In this document: positions 33,546 to 42,591 of the stretch, in pieces
Position numbering within the stretch: the first letter of the stretch is position 1
Layout: every line of letters starts with the position of its first letter
Origin: Chitinophagaceae bacterium
GTDB lineage: Bacteria; Bacteroidota; Bacteroidia; Chitinophagales; UBA10324
DNA: 64,000 bases
Reading direction: 5' to 3'
Assembly (NCBI GenBank): GCA_947474435.1
Contig: CANJII010000001.1
Location: 1-64,000 of the forward strand
Translations under genes and position numbers: made by a program
The notes under the pieces: model-generated
Seen by the model: only the letters and a program-made list of their open reading frames with translations
Database searches by the model: none
What the model was told of the DNA's origin: nothing

Positions 33546-33914
33546 TTAAATTTCTATTAGCAGAGAATTAATTTCTTTTAATGCACATAATCTTTTGTCG
33601 GCAGAAATTAATGGTACATCTAAGTATATTGAAGTCGCTGCAATAATTGCATCAGGTAACCTGATTTTGTTTTTCTGCTTTAACTCAATAGCAATTTCTT
33701 TTATTGCCGGAATTAAGCCAATTATAAAACTTTCATTTAGTAATCCTCTTATCAGAGTGGATTCGTTTTTACTTATTTTATAATTTCCAAGTAATTCAAT
33801 TTCAGAAATTACAGAAACAGCAATGCTGCTCGACTCTAAAAATTTAAGAGCAGGTTTTCCTTCCAATAAATAAATTAAAATATTCGTGTCGGCAAGGAAA
33901 TCAATTCCACTCAT
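33546..33914 (-). CDS. PIN-domain toxin, VapC-like
   Basis: The protein (122 residues from the ATG at 33914) has the PIN-domain acid residues: LADTNILIYLLEG at the start, an E in ISEIELLG, and DAIIAATSIYLDVPLISADKRL with two Asp near the end. VapC-type toxins cleave tRNA or rRNA and are kept in check by a cognate antitoxin. The frame extends to 33947, but the ATG at 33914 overlaps the stop of the upstream 56-residue antitoxin-like gene by 14 bp, a common arrangement. No other toxin genes are seen. Confidence 0.85.
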   Translation of the reverse strand: MSGIDFLADTNILIYLLEGKPALKFLESSSIAVSVISEIELLGNYKISKNESTLIRGLLNESFIIGLIPAIKEIAIELKQKNKIRLPDAIIAATSIYLDVPLISADKRLCALKEINSLLIEI

Positions 33915-34071
33915 TGCGAACTTCGTTTTGATATTCCATTCCATCAAGTCCGCGTTTCAGCGCACCGAAATATTTTCCGATACCCGATTTGGATTGTTTC
34001 TTTCTCTTCAATTTTCTTTTTGCCATTGCAATTTGTTTAGAAGAAAAATTCTTTCTTAGAACAACAGTCAT
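33901..34071 (-). CDS. Small antitoxin-like gene of the VapBC pair
   Basis: This 56-residue frame encodes a very basic protein (MTVVLRKNFSSKQIAMAKRK, then KLKRKKQSKSGIGKYFGALK and an acidic tail). Its position just upstream of the PIN gene and the 14-bp overlap suggest it is the antitoxin, although it lacks an obvious AbrB, CopG or RHH signature by eye. The C-terminal part (GLDGMEYQNEVRNEWN) is where VapB proteins usually meet VapC. It was missed by length cut-offs. Confidence 0.65.
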   Translation of the reverse strand: MTVVLRKNFSSKQIAMAKRKLKRKKQSKSGIGKYFGALKRGLDGMEYQNEVRNEWN

Positions 34072-34130
34072 AATGAATAAGATTATTTATTTCAAATCTA
34101 CAATTTCAATAATTAACCTTTCAAAAAATT

Positions 34131-34541
34131 TTATGCCAGACTTGCTTCCAAAGTAACCTCGCAAGAAAGAGATTTGCTTATCGGGCAGGTTGCTCTTGCT
34201 TCTTCTGCTATAGCTGAAAATTGTTCAGGTGTGCATCCTGCAATTTTGGCTTTCACCACTAAATGAGAATTGATGATTGCTCCGTTTTCTAAATTAACAT
34301 TACAGGTGGTTTCAATTGAATCAGATTTCAACCCGGCTTTCTCTGTCAGGAAACTCAGCTTCATGGAATAACATCCTGCATGAGCCGCAGCAATTAATTC
34401 TTCCGGATTTGAACCGGCAGCATTTTCAAATCGTGTTGCCCAGGTGTATGGTAAATTTTTTACCAGATTACTTTGAGTGGTTAAACTTCCTGTTCCTTCT
34501 TTTCCTGTTCCTGTCCAAAGGGCTGTTGCGTTTCTTTTCAT
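34131..34541 (-). CDS. OsmC-family peroxiredoxin
   Basis: The 136-residue protein has the OsmC layout: WTGTGKEGTGSLTTQS at the N-terminus, PEELIAAAHAGCYSMKLSF with the peroxidatic Cys (about 58), and the resolving Cys in ATCPISKSLSCEV (about 119-125). It reduces organic hydroperoxides. A perfect -7 element (TATGTTTG, minus strand) lies at 34618-34625, divergent from rpsO. Confidence 0.92.
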   Translation of the reverse strand: MKRNATALWTGTGKEGTGSLTTQSNLVKNLPYTWATRFENAAGSNPEELIAAAHAGCYSMKLSFLTEKAGLKSDSIETTCNVNLENGAIINSHLVVKAKIAGCTPEQFSAIAEEARATCPISKSLSCEVTLEASLA

Positions 34542-34617
34542 TGGTTATTTTAGTTTGATTGATTAGTTAATTGATTTTTCAGAATACAATGGATTCTAAC
34601 CGATCGATTTCGGGGCG

Positions 34618-34625
34618 CAAACATA
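34618..34625 (-). promoter_or_regulatory. -7 element of the OsmC gene
   Basis: Minus strand TATGTTTG matches TAnnTTTG fully; the start codon is about 75 bp downstream. Confidence 0.45.
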
Positions 34626-34661
34626 ATTATTCTCGTTGCTTTTTTATCCGCTCTTTTCGTT

Positions 34662-34669
34662 TACATTTG
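34662..34669 (+). promoter_or_regulatory. -7 element of rpsO promoter
   Basis: TACATTTG matches TAnnTTTG fully; a TTGC (34636-34639) lies near the expected -33 position. The ATG of rpsO is at 34701. Confidence 0.5.
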
Positions 34670-34700
34670 CCACTCCAAAAAAAGTAAAGACGCATTAAAA

Positions 34701-34970
34701 ATGAAATTGACGAAAGAAACAAGACAGGAAATTGTAACCAAGTTTGGCGGAAACGCTAAAAACACAGGCGCTGCCGAAGTTCAGGTTGCATTATTAACAG
34801 AGCGCATTCAGCATATCACAGGTCACTTAGGCGGACAAAAGAATGATGTAAACTCAGCTCGCGGATTAATGAGATTGGTTAGCCAACGCAAAAGATTGTT
34901 GCATCACCTTTCTGAAACCAATCTTACTTCTTATCGCCAGTTGATTAAGGACTTAAATCTTCGTAAGTAA
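34701..34970 (+). CDS. rpsO: 30S ribosomal protein S15
   Basis: The 89-residue protein is S15, with the conserved helices and the GDTGSAEVQVALLTERI-like motif (here NTGAAEVQVALLTERI, about 24-40), HxxDxxSxRGLMRLVSQRKRLL and the terminal YRQLIKDLNLRK. It binds 16S rRNA in the platform. It is followed by pnp, the order found in many bacteria, with a hairpin between. Confidence 0.97.
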   Translation: MKLTKETRQEIVTKFGGNAKNTGAAEVQVALLTERIQHITGHLGGQKNDVNSARGLMRLVSQRKRLLHHLSETNLTSYRQLIKDLNLRK

Positions 34971-35015
34971 TTCATTGAATTATTTACAACATAAATATTT
35001 TTTCAAAACATTTTG

Positions 35016-35065
35016 AAGAGTCGAAATAAGGTGCCCCAAAGCTTCTGTTCGACTCTTTGCTTTTT
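35016..35065 (+). terminator. Hairpin between rpsO and pnp
   Basis: AAGAGTCGA (35016-35024) pairs with TCGACTCTT (35049-35057), followed by TGCTTTTT. It can act as a terminator or as an RNA-processing site upstream of pnp, as is known for the rpsO-pnp region in E. coli. Confidence 0.6.
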
Positions 35066-35082
35066 AAATTAATAAGATTCTC

Positions 35083-37218
35083 ATGGGAAATAAAATCGGA
35101 ATTAATCACACATTTGATAGTGGCGATGGTCGCACTATAACCATTGAAACCGGAAAACTCGCCGCACAGGCACATGGTTCAGTGGTGGTTCGTCAGGGCG
35201 ATTGCATGTTGCTTGCCACTGTTGTTGCAAGTTCAGAATTAAAAGAAGGGCAGGATTTCTTTCCGCTCTCAGTTGATTACCAGGAAAAATTTGCTTCTGC
35301 CGGTCGTATTCCCGGTGGATTTTTCAAAAGAGAAAGACAACTTTCTGAATATGAAATTTTAATCTGCAGAATTGTTGACCGTGTGCTGCGTCCGCTTTTC
35401 AACGAAGATTATTTGTGCGATACACAGGTAATGATTCAAATGATTTCATCTGACCCAACCATTGCTCCCGATTCATTGGCAGCACTGGCTGCATCGGCTG
35501 CGCTTTCAGTTTCTGATATTCCGTTTAACGGACCAATTTCTGAAGTTCGTGTTTGCAAGATTGATGGAAAGTTTGTGGTGAATCCGCTTCGCTCTGATAT
35601 TGAAAGAGCTGAGTTGGATATATTAGTTGGTGCATCTGCAACCAGTGTGGTGATGGTAGAAGGCGAAGCGAAAGAAGTTTCAGAAGCAGATTTTTTAGAA
35701 GCAATTAAAATAGGTCATGAAGCAGTAAAACTTCATTGCAAAGCGCAGTTGGAGTTGAGAGCAAAAGTGGGTGTAACAACCATTCGCGAATATCAAAAGC
35801 CGGCTGTTGACGAAGAATTGAAAAAGAAAATTTATGCTGAATATCGTACTGAAGTTTATGCAGTAGCAGCTTCAGGAGTAAGTAAGGATAAACGCAAAGT
35901 TGGTTTCACTGCCATTAAGGATAAAATAAAAGCACAGTATGCCGAGGCGGAAGACGGACAATTAAAACTTGCCAAAAAATATTACAGCGAACTGGAATAT
36001 GATGTAATGCGCGATATGATTCTCGACGACAGCAAACGATTAGACGGACGGAAGATGGATGAAATTCGTCCGATATGGATTGAGCCCGATTACATTCCAT
36101 CAGCTCACGGGTCAGCAGTTTTTACCCGTGGCGAAACACAATCATTAACCACTGTTACATTGGGAACTAAACTCGATGAGCAGATGCTTGATAAGGCAAT
36201 GGAAATGCTTTATTCAAAATTTATGTTGCATTATAATTTCCCGGGGTTCAGCACAGGTGAAGTAAAACCAAATCGTGGAACAAGCCGTCGTGAAGTTGGA
36301 CATGGTAATCTGGCTATGCGTTCATTAAAAAATCAATTGCCGCAGGGCGAAGAAAATCCTTATACCATTCGTGTGGTTTCTGATATTCTGGAATCGAATG
36401 GTTCATCGTCAATGGCCACTGTTTGTGCAGGTTCTATTGCGTTGCATGATGCAGGAGTGAAAATGAAAAACCATGTTTCAGGAATTGCAATGGGATTAAT
36501 TACCGGAGCGAACGGAAAATTTGCAGTGCTGTCAGATATTCTTGGCGATGAAGATCACCTGGGTGATATGGACTTTAAAGTAACCGGAACCAAGAATGGA
36601 ATTTGCGGATGCCAGATGGATATTAAAGTGCAGGGATTAAGTTTTGAAATTATGGCGAAGGCATTGGAGCAGGCGCGTCAGGGTCGCTTGCACATTTTGA
36701 ATCTGATGTACGAAGCACAACCTGCTGCGCGCGAAGATTTAAAACCATTTACTCCGCGCATGGTGAAATTATATGTGCCGCAGGATATGATCGGACCAAT
36801 CATTGGCCCGGGTGGAAAAAACATTCAGGAATTACAGCGCACAACCGGAACCATTGTAACCATTGAAGACAAGGACGGAAGAGGCGAAGTGGTTATATCA
36901 TCAACCAACAAGGAAGGTTTGGATGCTGCTGTTGCACGCATCAAGGGTTTAACTACCCTGCCGGAAGTTGGAGCCATTTACGAAGGCAAAGTAAAAAGCA
37001 TAAAAGAGTTCGGAGCCTTTGTAGAGATTCTTCCCGGTAAGGAAGGTCTGCTGCACATTTCTGAAGTAAGCCACAAGCGATTGGATAGTTTGGATGGTGT
37101 ATTGAAAGTAGGAGAAATGGTGAAAGTGAAACTGCTCGACATTGATGCGAAAACCGGCAAGTACAAACTCAGCCGCAAAGTATTGATGGAAAAAACTGAG
37201 GGTGCTTTGAGAAATTAA
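35083..37218 (+). CDS. pnp: Polyribonucleotide nucleotidyltransferase
   Basis: The 711-residue enzyme degrades RNA from the 3' end with phosphate. It has two RNase PH domains (about 10-225 and 320-545; FFKRERQLSEYEIL and FSTGEVKPNRGTSRREVGHG), a KH domain (about 560-615; IIGPGGKNIQELQ) and an S1 domain (about 625-695; YEGKVKSIKEFGAFVEILPGKEGLLHISE). The length is normal. It follows rpsO after a hairpin. The gene after it looks N-terminally truncated. Confidence 0.97.
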   Translation: MGNKIGINHTFDSGDGRTITIETGKLAAQAHGSVVVRQGDCMLLATVVASSELKEGQDFFPLSVDYQEKFASAGRIPGGFFKRERQLSEYEILICRIVDRVLRPLFNEDYLCDTQVMIQMISSDPTIAPDSLAALAASAALSVSDIPFNGPISEVRVCKIDGKFVVNPLRSDIERAELDILVGASATSVVMVEGEAKEVSEADFLEAIKIGHEAVKLHCKAQLELRAKVGVTTIREYQKPAVDEELKKKIYAEYRTEVYAVAASGVSKDKRKVGFTAIKDKIKAQYAEAEDGQLKLAKKYYSELEYDVMRDMILDDSKRLDGRKMDEIRPIWIEPDYIPSAHGSAVFTRGETQSLTTVTLGTKLDEQMLDKAMEMLYSKFMLHYNFPGFSTGEVKPNRGTSRREVGHGNLAMRSLKNQLPQGEENPYTIRVVSDILESNGSSSMATVCAGSIALHDAGVKMKNHVSGIAMGLITGANGKFAVLSDILGDEDHLGDMDFKVTGTKNGICGCQMDIKVQGLSFEIMAKALEQARQGRLHILNLMYEAQPAAREDLKPFTPRMVKLYVPQDMIGPIIGPGGKNIQELQRTTGTIVTIEDKDGRGEVVISSTNKEGLDAAVARIKGLTTLPEVGAIYEGKVKSIKEFGAFVEILPGKEGLLHISEVSHKRLDSLDGVLKVGEMVKVKLLDIDAKTGKYKLSRKVLMEKTEGALRN

Positions 37219-37244
37219 AATTTATAAAAACCACGCCGGGTCCG

Positions 37245-38243
37245 GTGTTTCAGAATTTCGGAACCTCTACTCATTACAAAAAATCAAATCAGTTTTGGTT
37301 CAGCAATAAACACGATGAAGGAAACAAGGAAGACCAATCGATAAAAATCCGTTTCAACGATGGCGGTCATGCGCAGATTTCGGGTTCGGTGCGATGGTAC
37401 ATGCCAGGTGATGCAAAAGCAATTTTAAAACTCCATACCGATTTCTGTTCGCAAGCAGCAATTGAACAACAACTCATTCGTCAGGTCGTAACCAAGGCGG
37501 TTTACATGACCGGTCCATTGATGTCATCAAAAGAATCGTCGGCCGAAAAAAGAAATGATTTGCTTTCGTACATCGAAGACCAATCAATCAACGGAGTGTA
37601 TCGCACCAAGCAGGAAGATATAAAAGTGCACGACGATTTAATGAATACTGATAAGACGGTAACAGTAGTGAGAATAGTTGAAAAAAATAATGTTCCCCTG
37701 CGGCAGGAAGTTTCGGCAGTAAAAATTTACAGTGTGAATTTGCAGGGCTTAGCGTTGAATTCAATAGACTATGATGTGGAAGTTGAAAATCAAATTAAAG
37801 TGCAACAACAAGCTTACATGCAGGTTCAAACGGCTATAGCCAATTCGAAAAAAGCAGAACAGGATGCAATCACCACCGAACTGCAGGGGAAAGCAGCGGC
37901 AGCAAAAGCGAAGTGGGAACAAGAGGTTATAAAAGCGCAGGCAGTTACTCAGGCGCAACAGGAAAAAGAAGTGGCAGAACTGGAAGCGCAAACCGCTTTG
38001 TTAGTGGCGCAAAAAGTAAAGACCGATGCCGATGCAAAATCATATGCAAATGCAAAACTGGTTTCGGCAGGATTAACCCCGCAGGAAAAAGCCAAGTTTG
38101 AAATGGATACAAAAATTGGTGTGGCCGATGCTTTATCGAAACTGGTTTTACCTACAACTTATATGAACGGAAACAACGGCGGCAAGGATGCTTCAATGCT
38201 GGAAAGTATATTGGGAATTAAATTGCTGAACCCTGATAAGTAA
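37245..38243 (+). CDS. SPFH/band-7-like protein, probably missing its N-terminus
   Basis: This 332-residue frame starts at GTG with no membrane segment. It has a band-7-like domain (about 15-190; SIKIRFNDGGHAQISGSVRWYMP, then AIEQQLIRQVVTKAVYM) and a long Ala/Gln/Lys coiled coil (about 185-270), the layout of stomatin/flotillin-type membrane scaffold proteins. Those normally begin with a membrane anchor. In this frame the preceding codons up to the in-frame stop at 37197 read KLKFIKTTPGP but include no ATG, GTG or TTG. The N-terminal anchor seems lost at the pnp junction. It may be a 5'-truncated gene or may use a non-standard start. Confidence 0.6.
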   Translation: MFQNFGTSTHYKKSNQFWFSNKHDEGNKEDQSIKIRFNDGGHAQISGSVRWYMPGDAKAILKLHTDFCSQAAIEQQLIRQVVTKAVYMTGPLMSSKESSAEKRNDLLSYIEDQSINGVYRTKQEDIKVHDDLMNTDKTVTVVRIVEKNNVPLRQEVSAVKIYSVNLQGLALNSIDYDVEVENQIKVQQQAYMQVQTAIANSKKAEQDAITTELQGKAAAAKAKWEQEVIKAQAVTQAQQEKEVAELEAQTALLVAQKVKTDADAKSYANAKLVSAGLTPQEKAKFEMDTKIGVADALSKLVLPTTYMNGNNGGKDASMLESILGIKLLNPDK

Positions 38244-38256
38244 CATCTGAACATCT

Positions 38257-38751
38257 CTAAAGGTGATTGGTTATGCTATCTGGTTTCGGAGTATTGTTGC
38301 CACCGTCTAAAACATATTTCCAAGAACCATCCATTTGTTTTTTCCAGATGGTTACATAGTTGCCATAATAAATTGTATCTCTTTCCAAAGTTCGTGTTTT
38401 ATATTCCCAGTTCCCAAAACTATATCCAAAATCACAGGAGTTACTTACGGTTATTTTAAGGGGTTTCCAGGAAATAACACTTTCATCTTTTTCGCGTCCG
38501 GCTAATTTTGATTTAAGTTTTTCAATTCCGATAACAGGAAACTCTCCATCATTCAATTTAATAACTTCAGAATCTGCAAATTCAATTAAAGCATAACTGA
38601 ATCCCTTTTCAATCGATCTAATACAAAATGATGAGTCTGTTTTTCTGATTTCAGATTTTGCATTTTCAATTTCAGATTGAACAGACAATTTTTCATTGCA
38701 ACTGATATAAAATGGTAACCCCAGAATAAAAATTTTGATTAGTATTTTCAT
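38257..38751 (-). CDS. SnoaL/DUF4440-like lipoprotein
   Basis: The 164-residue protein has a lipoprotein signal (lipobox YISC, Cys about 18) and a cystatin-like fold of the SnoaL/DUF4440 type: an initial helix pair (IRKTDSSFCIRSIEKGFSYALIEFA), then strands with YGNYVTIWKKQMDGSWKYVLDGG near the end. Such proteins are often small-ligand binders in the envelope. No partner genes are evident; it is convergent with the SPFH-like gene. Confidence 0.75.
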   Translation of the reverse strand: MKILIKIFILGLPFYISCNEKLSVQSEIENAKSEIRKTDSSFCIRSIEKGFSYALIEFADSEVIKLNDGEFPVIGIEKLKSKLAGREKDESVISWKPLKITVSNSCDFGYSFGNWEYKTRTLERDTIYYGNYVTIWKKQMDGSWKYVLDGGNNTPKPDSITNHL

Positions 38752-38914
38752 TAAATAAAAATAGCCAAAGAGTTGAAATAAAATCTACAAACTTGATTTA
38801 ATAATGAAAACTTAGCGGAAAATCAAATGCTTAGTTTTTTATTAAAATTACAATTCTATATTACTGATTAACTTTTTTTTCTAATCCAAAATATTAAAAA
38901 CTGAATTCAGCTAT

Positions 38915-38922
38915 TAAGTTTG
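38915..38922 (+). promoter_or_regulatory. -7 element of purC promoter
   Basis: TAAGTTTG matches TAnnTTTG; purC starts 20 bp further on. Confidence 0.45.
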
Positions 38923-38941
38923 CCCCATTAAAATTTTTTTC

Positions 38942-39889
38942 ATGGGTGCTATTTATCAAACCAATTTTCAGTTTCCGAAACAAACAAAATTTTATCGTGG
39001 CAAGGTTCGCGATGTATATACCATCGATAATAAATTTCTTGTGATGGTGGCCAGTGATCGCATCAGTGCGTTTGATGTTATTCTGCCCAAACCAATTCCA
39101 TGTAAAGGACAAGTTTTGAATCAGGTTGCAACTCATTTTTTAAATCTTACAAAAGATATTGTACCGAATTGGTTGCTTGCCAATCCGGATGCAAATGTGG
39201 CAATCGGAAAAATGTGTGAACCATTTAAAGTGGAGATGGTGATTCGCGGATATGTAACAGGTCATGCAGCTCGTGAATACAAATCAGGAAAACGCATGAT
39301 TTGCGGAGTGCCTATGCCCGAAGGGTTGAAAGAGAATGATAAATTTCCTGAACCTATCCTTACTCCAACCACTAAAGCCGATGAAGGCCATGACCTTGAT
39401 ATTTCAAGAGAAGAAATAATAAGCAGCGGATTAGTAAATGAAAGTGAATATGTTCAATTGGAAAATTACACTCGCGCACTTTTTAAATTCGGAAGTGAAG
39501 AAGCAAAACGCAGAGGCTTGATACTGGTTGATACAAAATATGAATTCGGAAAGGCCGATGGGAAAATTTATTTGATTGATGAAATTCATACTCCCGACAG
39601 CAGTCGCTATTTTTATTCAGAAGGTTATGAAGAAAAACAAAGCAAGGGCGAACCACAAAAACAATTGTCAAAAGAGTTTGTTCGCGAATGGCTGATTGCA
39701 AATAATTTTATGGGGAAAGAAGGACAACAAATTCCGGATATGCCCGAAGAGTTTGTACAAACTGTTACCAATCGTTACATCGAATTGTTTGAAAAGATTA
39801 CAGGAAAGAAATTTCAACCTGACACTTCATCGAATCCTGATGATAGAATCAAAAAAAACATTTCAGATTGGATTGAGCAAAATGCTTAA
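38942..39889 (+). CDS. purC: SAICAR synthase (phosphoribosylaminoimidazole-succinocarboxamide synthase)
   Basis: The 315-residue enzyme joins aspartate to CAIR in purine synthesis. Conserved stretches are [12 protein letters not shown] (about 18), [51 protein letters not shown] and [12 protein letters not shown] followed by [13 protein letters not shown]. It has the longer form (over 300 residues) common in Bacteroidota. It stands alone here, with no other pur gene in the window. Confidence 0.96.
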   Translation: MGAIYQTNFQFPKQTKFYRGKVRDVYTIDNKFLVMVASDRISAFDVILPKPIPCKGQVLNQVATHFLNLTKDIVPNWLLANPDANVAIGKMCEPFKVEMVIRGYVTGHAAREYKSGKRMICGVPMPEGLKENDKFPEPILTPTTKADEGHDLDISREEIISSGLVNESEYVQLENYTRALFKFGSEEAKRRGLILVDTKYEFGKADGKIYLIDEIHTPDSSRYFYSEGYEEKQSKGEPQKQLSKEFVREWLIANNFMGKEGQQIPDMPEEFVQTVTNRYIELFEKITGKKFQPDTSSNPDDRIKKNISDWIEQNA

Positions 39890-39921
39890 CTCTTTTGCAA
39901 ATAATTATTTCAACTTATAAC

Positions 39922-42309
39922 TTACCTTAACAAAGAAACATTTCCGGAGTTTGATTCTTGTTCGCCATTAATGAATGTTGCACTCATGAAATAAACATAC
40001 ACTCCGATTTCTGCATCCTCACCATTTATTTTTCCATCCCATCCATAATTTATGCTTGGTGCATTTATTTCAAAAATTATTCCTCCCCATCTATCAAAAA
40101 TGGTCATAGTATAATTAGTGATTCTGAAACCACGAGGTCTGAAAATATCGTTGAAACCATCACCGTTCGGCGAAAAAGCAGAAGGCATAATTACATCACA
40201 ATTAATTTCAGCAAGCAAAGTATCATACCCCAGGCAACCGAAATTATTAACGATTACAGAATAATAAGTGTCAAAATCAGCCATTGGCGGGGTAATGACT
40301 TGCGTAGTTTCACCAGTTGACCACAAATAAGTTGTACCCGGATAATCAGCATCCAAATACAGCAGTTCATACTTACAAAGTGAAGTATCGTTTCCGATAA
40401 AAACATCAGGAACGAAATGAATGATTATGGGAAGCGTTTTCGTATCAGTACCACATAAACTATCTGTAACAGTAAGTGAAACTGTGTACTGCCCATCAGC
40501 TCCAAACGCATGAAAAGTATTTTCAGTATTATCAGTCTGCTGATCACCATAATTCCAATCCCAGGCAATAGGAAATAAATTTGACTTATCTGTAAATGAA
40601 ATGAACTCACCAACACAACCTTCTATCGGTTCAAATGAAAAATCGGCAATAATATTCGGAAGCACCGAAATTGAGGTGGTGGCAGTATCAATGCAACCAA
40701 TGTTATTACTGATAATTAATACAACATTATAATTCCCTGCTGGAGTATAAACATGATTGGCACTTGCCGTTGTGGCACCACTACCATCGCCAAAAGACCA
40801 AGCATAATTATCTATAGCTCCAATTGAAGTGTTACTAAAGTTAACCGGTTTTTCATCGCAAAGCGGTGCTGCAGAAACTGTAAATGCAGCAGTAAATGGA
40901 TTGGCTTGAATGGTAAAAGTGTGAGAAACCGTACAGCCAAAGCTATTTGTAAGTACCAATGTATACTGCCCAACACTCATGTTAAATAAAGTATCTGCAT
41001 TTTGGTTTACACTTCCGTAAGATAGAATATTATTTTGAGCATCAGTCCAAACATAAGCCCATGTTGAGGTATCCTGCGGAGTGAAAATTGCAAAGCCATC
41101 GCTCGTTTGTAAACAAGAAGAATTACCTTGCGAATACTGAACGGTCGCATTAAAATTAGCGCTTAGAATATTGAAATTATTTGTAATAGCGCATCCTTCG
41201 ATATTTAATAATGTTAGGGTATATTGACCAGCAAGTATATTAAATAATGTGTCCGAAGCCACACTAATAGTTCCCGAGTCAATTAAAGTACCTGAAGCGT
41301 TTGTCCATTCATAATGCCATACAGAAGAATCTTGTGGAATGAATGCTGCATATCCATCTGTTGACTGTGGACAGGTGGTATTTCCTTGAGCAAATAGCGC
41401 AGAACCTGACGCAACTGTTACTGTAACTGTATCGTGAAAAGTAAGTCCATTGCAGACTTCAACTACAGCAATATAGGAAGTGGTTATTGTGGGAGAAACA
41501 AAAAAATCTTGACTGGTGCTTAATTGAACTCCATTAATATCTGTCCATTGAATACCGCCTAACATTGGAATAGGTGCAAATGGAATTGTACTAACTGTAT
41601 AAGTGCTAAATGTAGCATCTGGAGTAAATCGCATTCCTTCATTGGATGTCGTCCATTGAGTTGGATAATTTCTGCCGGCCACAACAGTAGCTGAAGCCCC
41701 GCCTGCGCTTTGCAATCCGTGAATTGCTGCTCCGCTATTCCAGGAAGTACAAAGGACTTTATCAGTTATATGGGTTTCAATAATATTAGACCCCTCATAG
41801 ATTATTGTCTGACCGGTGAATAGTAAATTTGTACAATCGAACATTGGAGAATTGCAAAAATTAAATATAAAAAATCTATTTGGTGCAATACCAGATGTTC
41901 CATAACTCATAATCCCCCCAATTCCAGGCAATACATCATGCCATGGACCAAGGATTGAATTGTAAGTTGAGGTCACTCCATTGTTCGGAATTGGACCGCC
42001 AATCGGCCAAGTTGATGTTCCATTCGCATTAGAAAGATCAAAAGTGATTTGGACATTTGTTGACAATACACACTGAGTATAAACATTGCCATAATAATTA
42101 AATGAAAAACCAATATCCACAATGCCACTGAAAATATCATCAGCAATATTAAAAAACTGCGTTATATTACTTGCAGTATCTGAACTGGAGTGCAAGGTAA
42201 CTGAATTCCCCTGACAAATTGTTGTATCATTCCCTGCGTTTACCTGAGCTTTCGTATTGAGAAAAAATCCCATCAATAAAATTAATACTGTTATTTTTTT
42301 CTTATTCAC
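39922..42309 (-). CDS. PKD-domain surface protein with type B T9SS domain
   Basis: The protein (about 795 residues) has a signal peptide, a large beta region with an initial VNAGNDTTICQGNSVTLH motif, two repeats of the form SSCLQTSDGFAIFTPQD (about 320-480), two PKD domains (about 490-660; YAWSFGDGSGATTA and IAWDWNYGDQQTDN), and a type B T9SS domain (about 720-806; FSPNGDGFNDIFRPRGF ... YVYFMSATF). The open frame begins at 42342, but a perfect -7 element (TACTTTTG, 42326-42333) places the transcript start near 42322, so I prefer the GTG at 42309, which gives a normal signal peptide (NKKKITVLILLMGFFLNTKAQ). Confidence 0.85.
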   Translation of the reverse strand: MNKKKITVLILLMGFFLNTKAQVNAGNDTTICQGNSVTLHSSSDTASNITQFFNIADDIFSGIVDIGFSFNYYGNVYTQCVLSTNVQITFDLSNANGTSTWPIGGPIPNNGVTSTYNSILGPWHDVLPGIGGIMSYGTSGIAPNRFFIFNFCNSPMFDCTNLLFTGQTIIYEGSNIIETHITDKVLCTSWNSGAAIHGLQSAGGASATVVAGRNYPTQWTTSNEGMRFTPDATFSTYTVSTIPFAPIPMLGGIQWTDINGVQLSTSQDFFVSPTITTSYIAVVEVCNGLTFHDTVTVTVASGSALFAQGNTTCPQSTDGYAAFIPQDSSVWHYEWTNASGTLIDSGTISVASDTLFNILAGQYTLTLLNIEGCAITNNFNILSANFNATVQYSQGNSSCLQTSDGFAIFTPQDTSTWAYVWTDAQNNILSYGSVNQNADTLFNMSVGQYTLVLTNSFGCTVSHTFTIQANPFTAAFTVSAAPLCDEKPVNFSNTSIGAIDNYAWSFGDGSGATTASANHVYTPAGNYNVVLIISNNIGCIDTATTSISVLPNIIADFSFEPIEGCVGEFISFTDKSNLFPIAWDWNYGDQQTDNTENTFHAFGADGQYTVSLTVTDSLCGTDTKTLPIIIHFVPDVFIGNDTSLCKYELLYLDADYPGTTYLWSTGETTQVITPPMADFDTYYSVIVNNFGCLGYDTLLAEINCDVIMPSAFSPNGDGFNDIFRPRGFRITNYTMTIFDRWGGIIFEINAPSINYGWDGKINGEDAEIGVYVYFMSATFINGEQESNSGNVSLLR

Positions 42310-42325
42310 TTCAATTAATTTTTTC

Positions 42326-42333
42326 CAAAAGTA
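42326..42333 (-). promoter_or_regulatory. -7 element of the PKD-protein gene
   Basis: Minus strand TACTTTTG is a full match to the consensus. It lies inside the longest open frame and argues for the downstream GTG start. Confidence 0.5.
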
Positions 42334-42564
42334 ATCAACCACATTGGAGAGTAAACAATTTAATAAAAAATATTTTTTTGCTTAACAGGTAAGAAATTCT
42401 TTTAAAAAAAATATCAAATTTTATAAGCGGTAGTTACTCACAACTTCAGGCTTAAATAAATTTAATTTTTACCCATCTGAAAATCCACGAAGTTAATTTC
42501 AGGAATATCCATTTTACTTGTCTTATATCTATCAGGATTTACTTCATTCACAATCACTTGATTT

Positions 42565-42572
42565 TATATTTG
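42565..42572 (+). promoter_or_regulatory. -7 element of the S9 peptidase gene
   Basis: TATATTTG matches TAnnTTTG fully, 20 bp before the ATG. Confidence 0.5.
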
Positions 42573-42591
42573 TTGAGAAAAGAAATTAATC

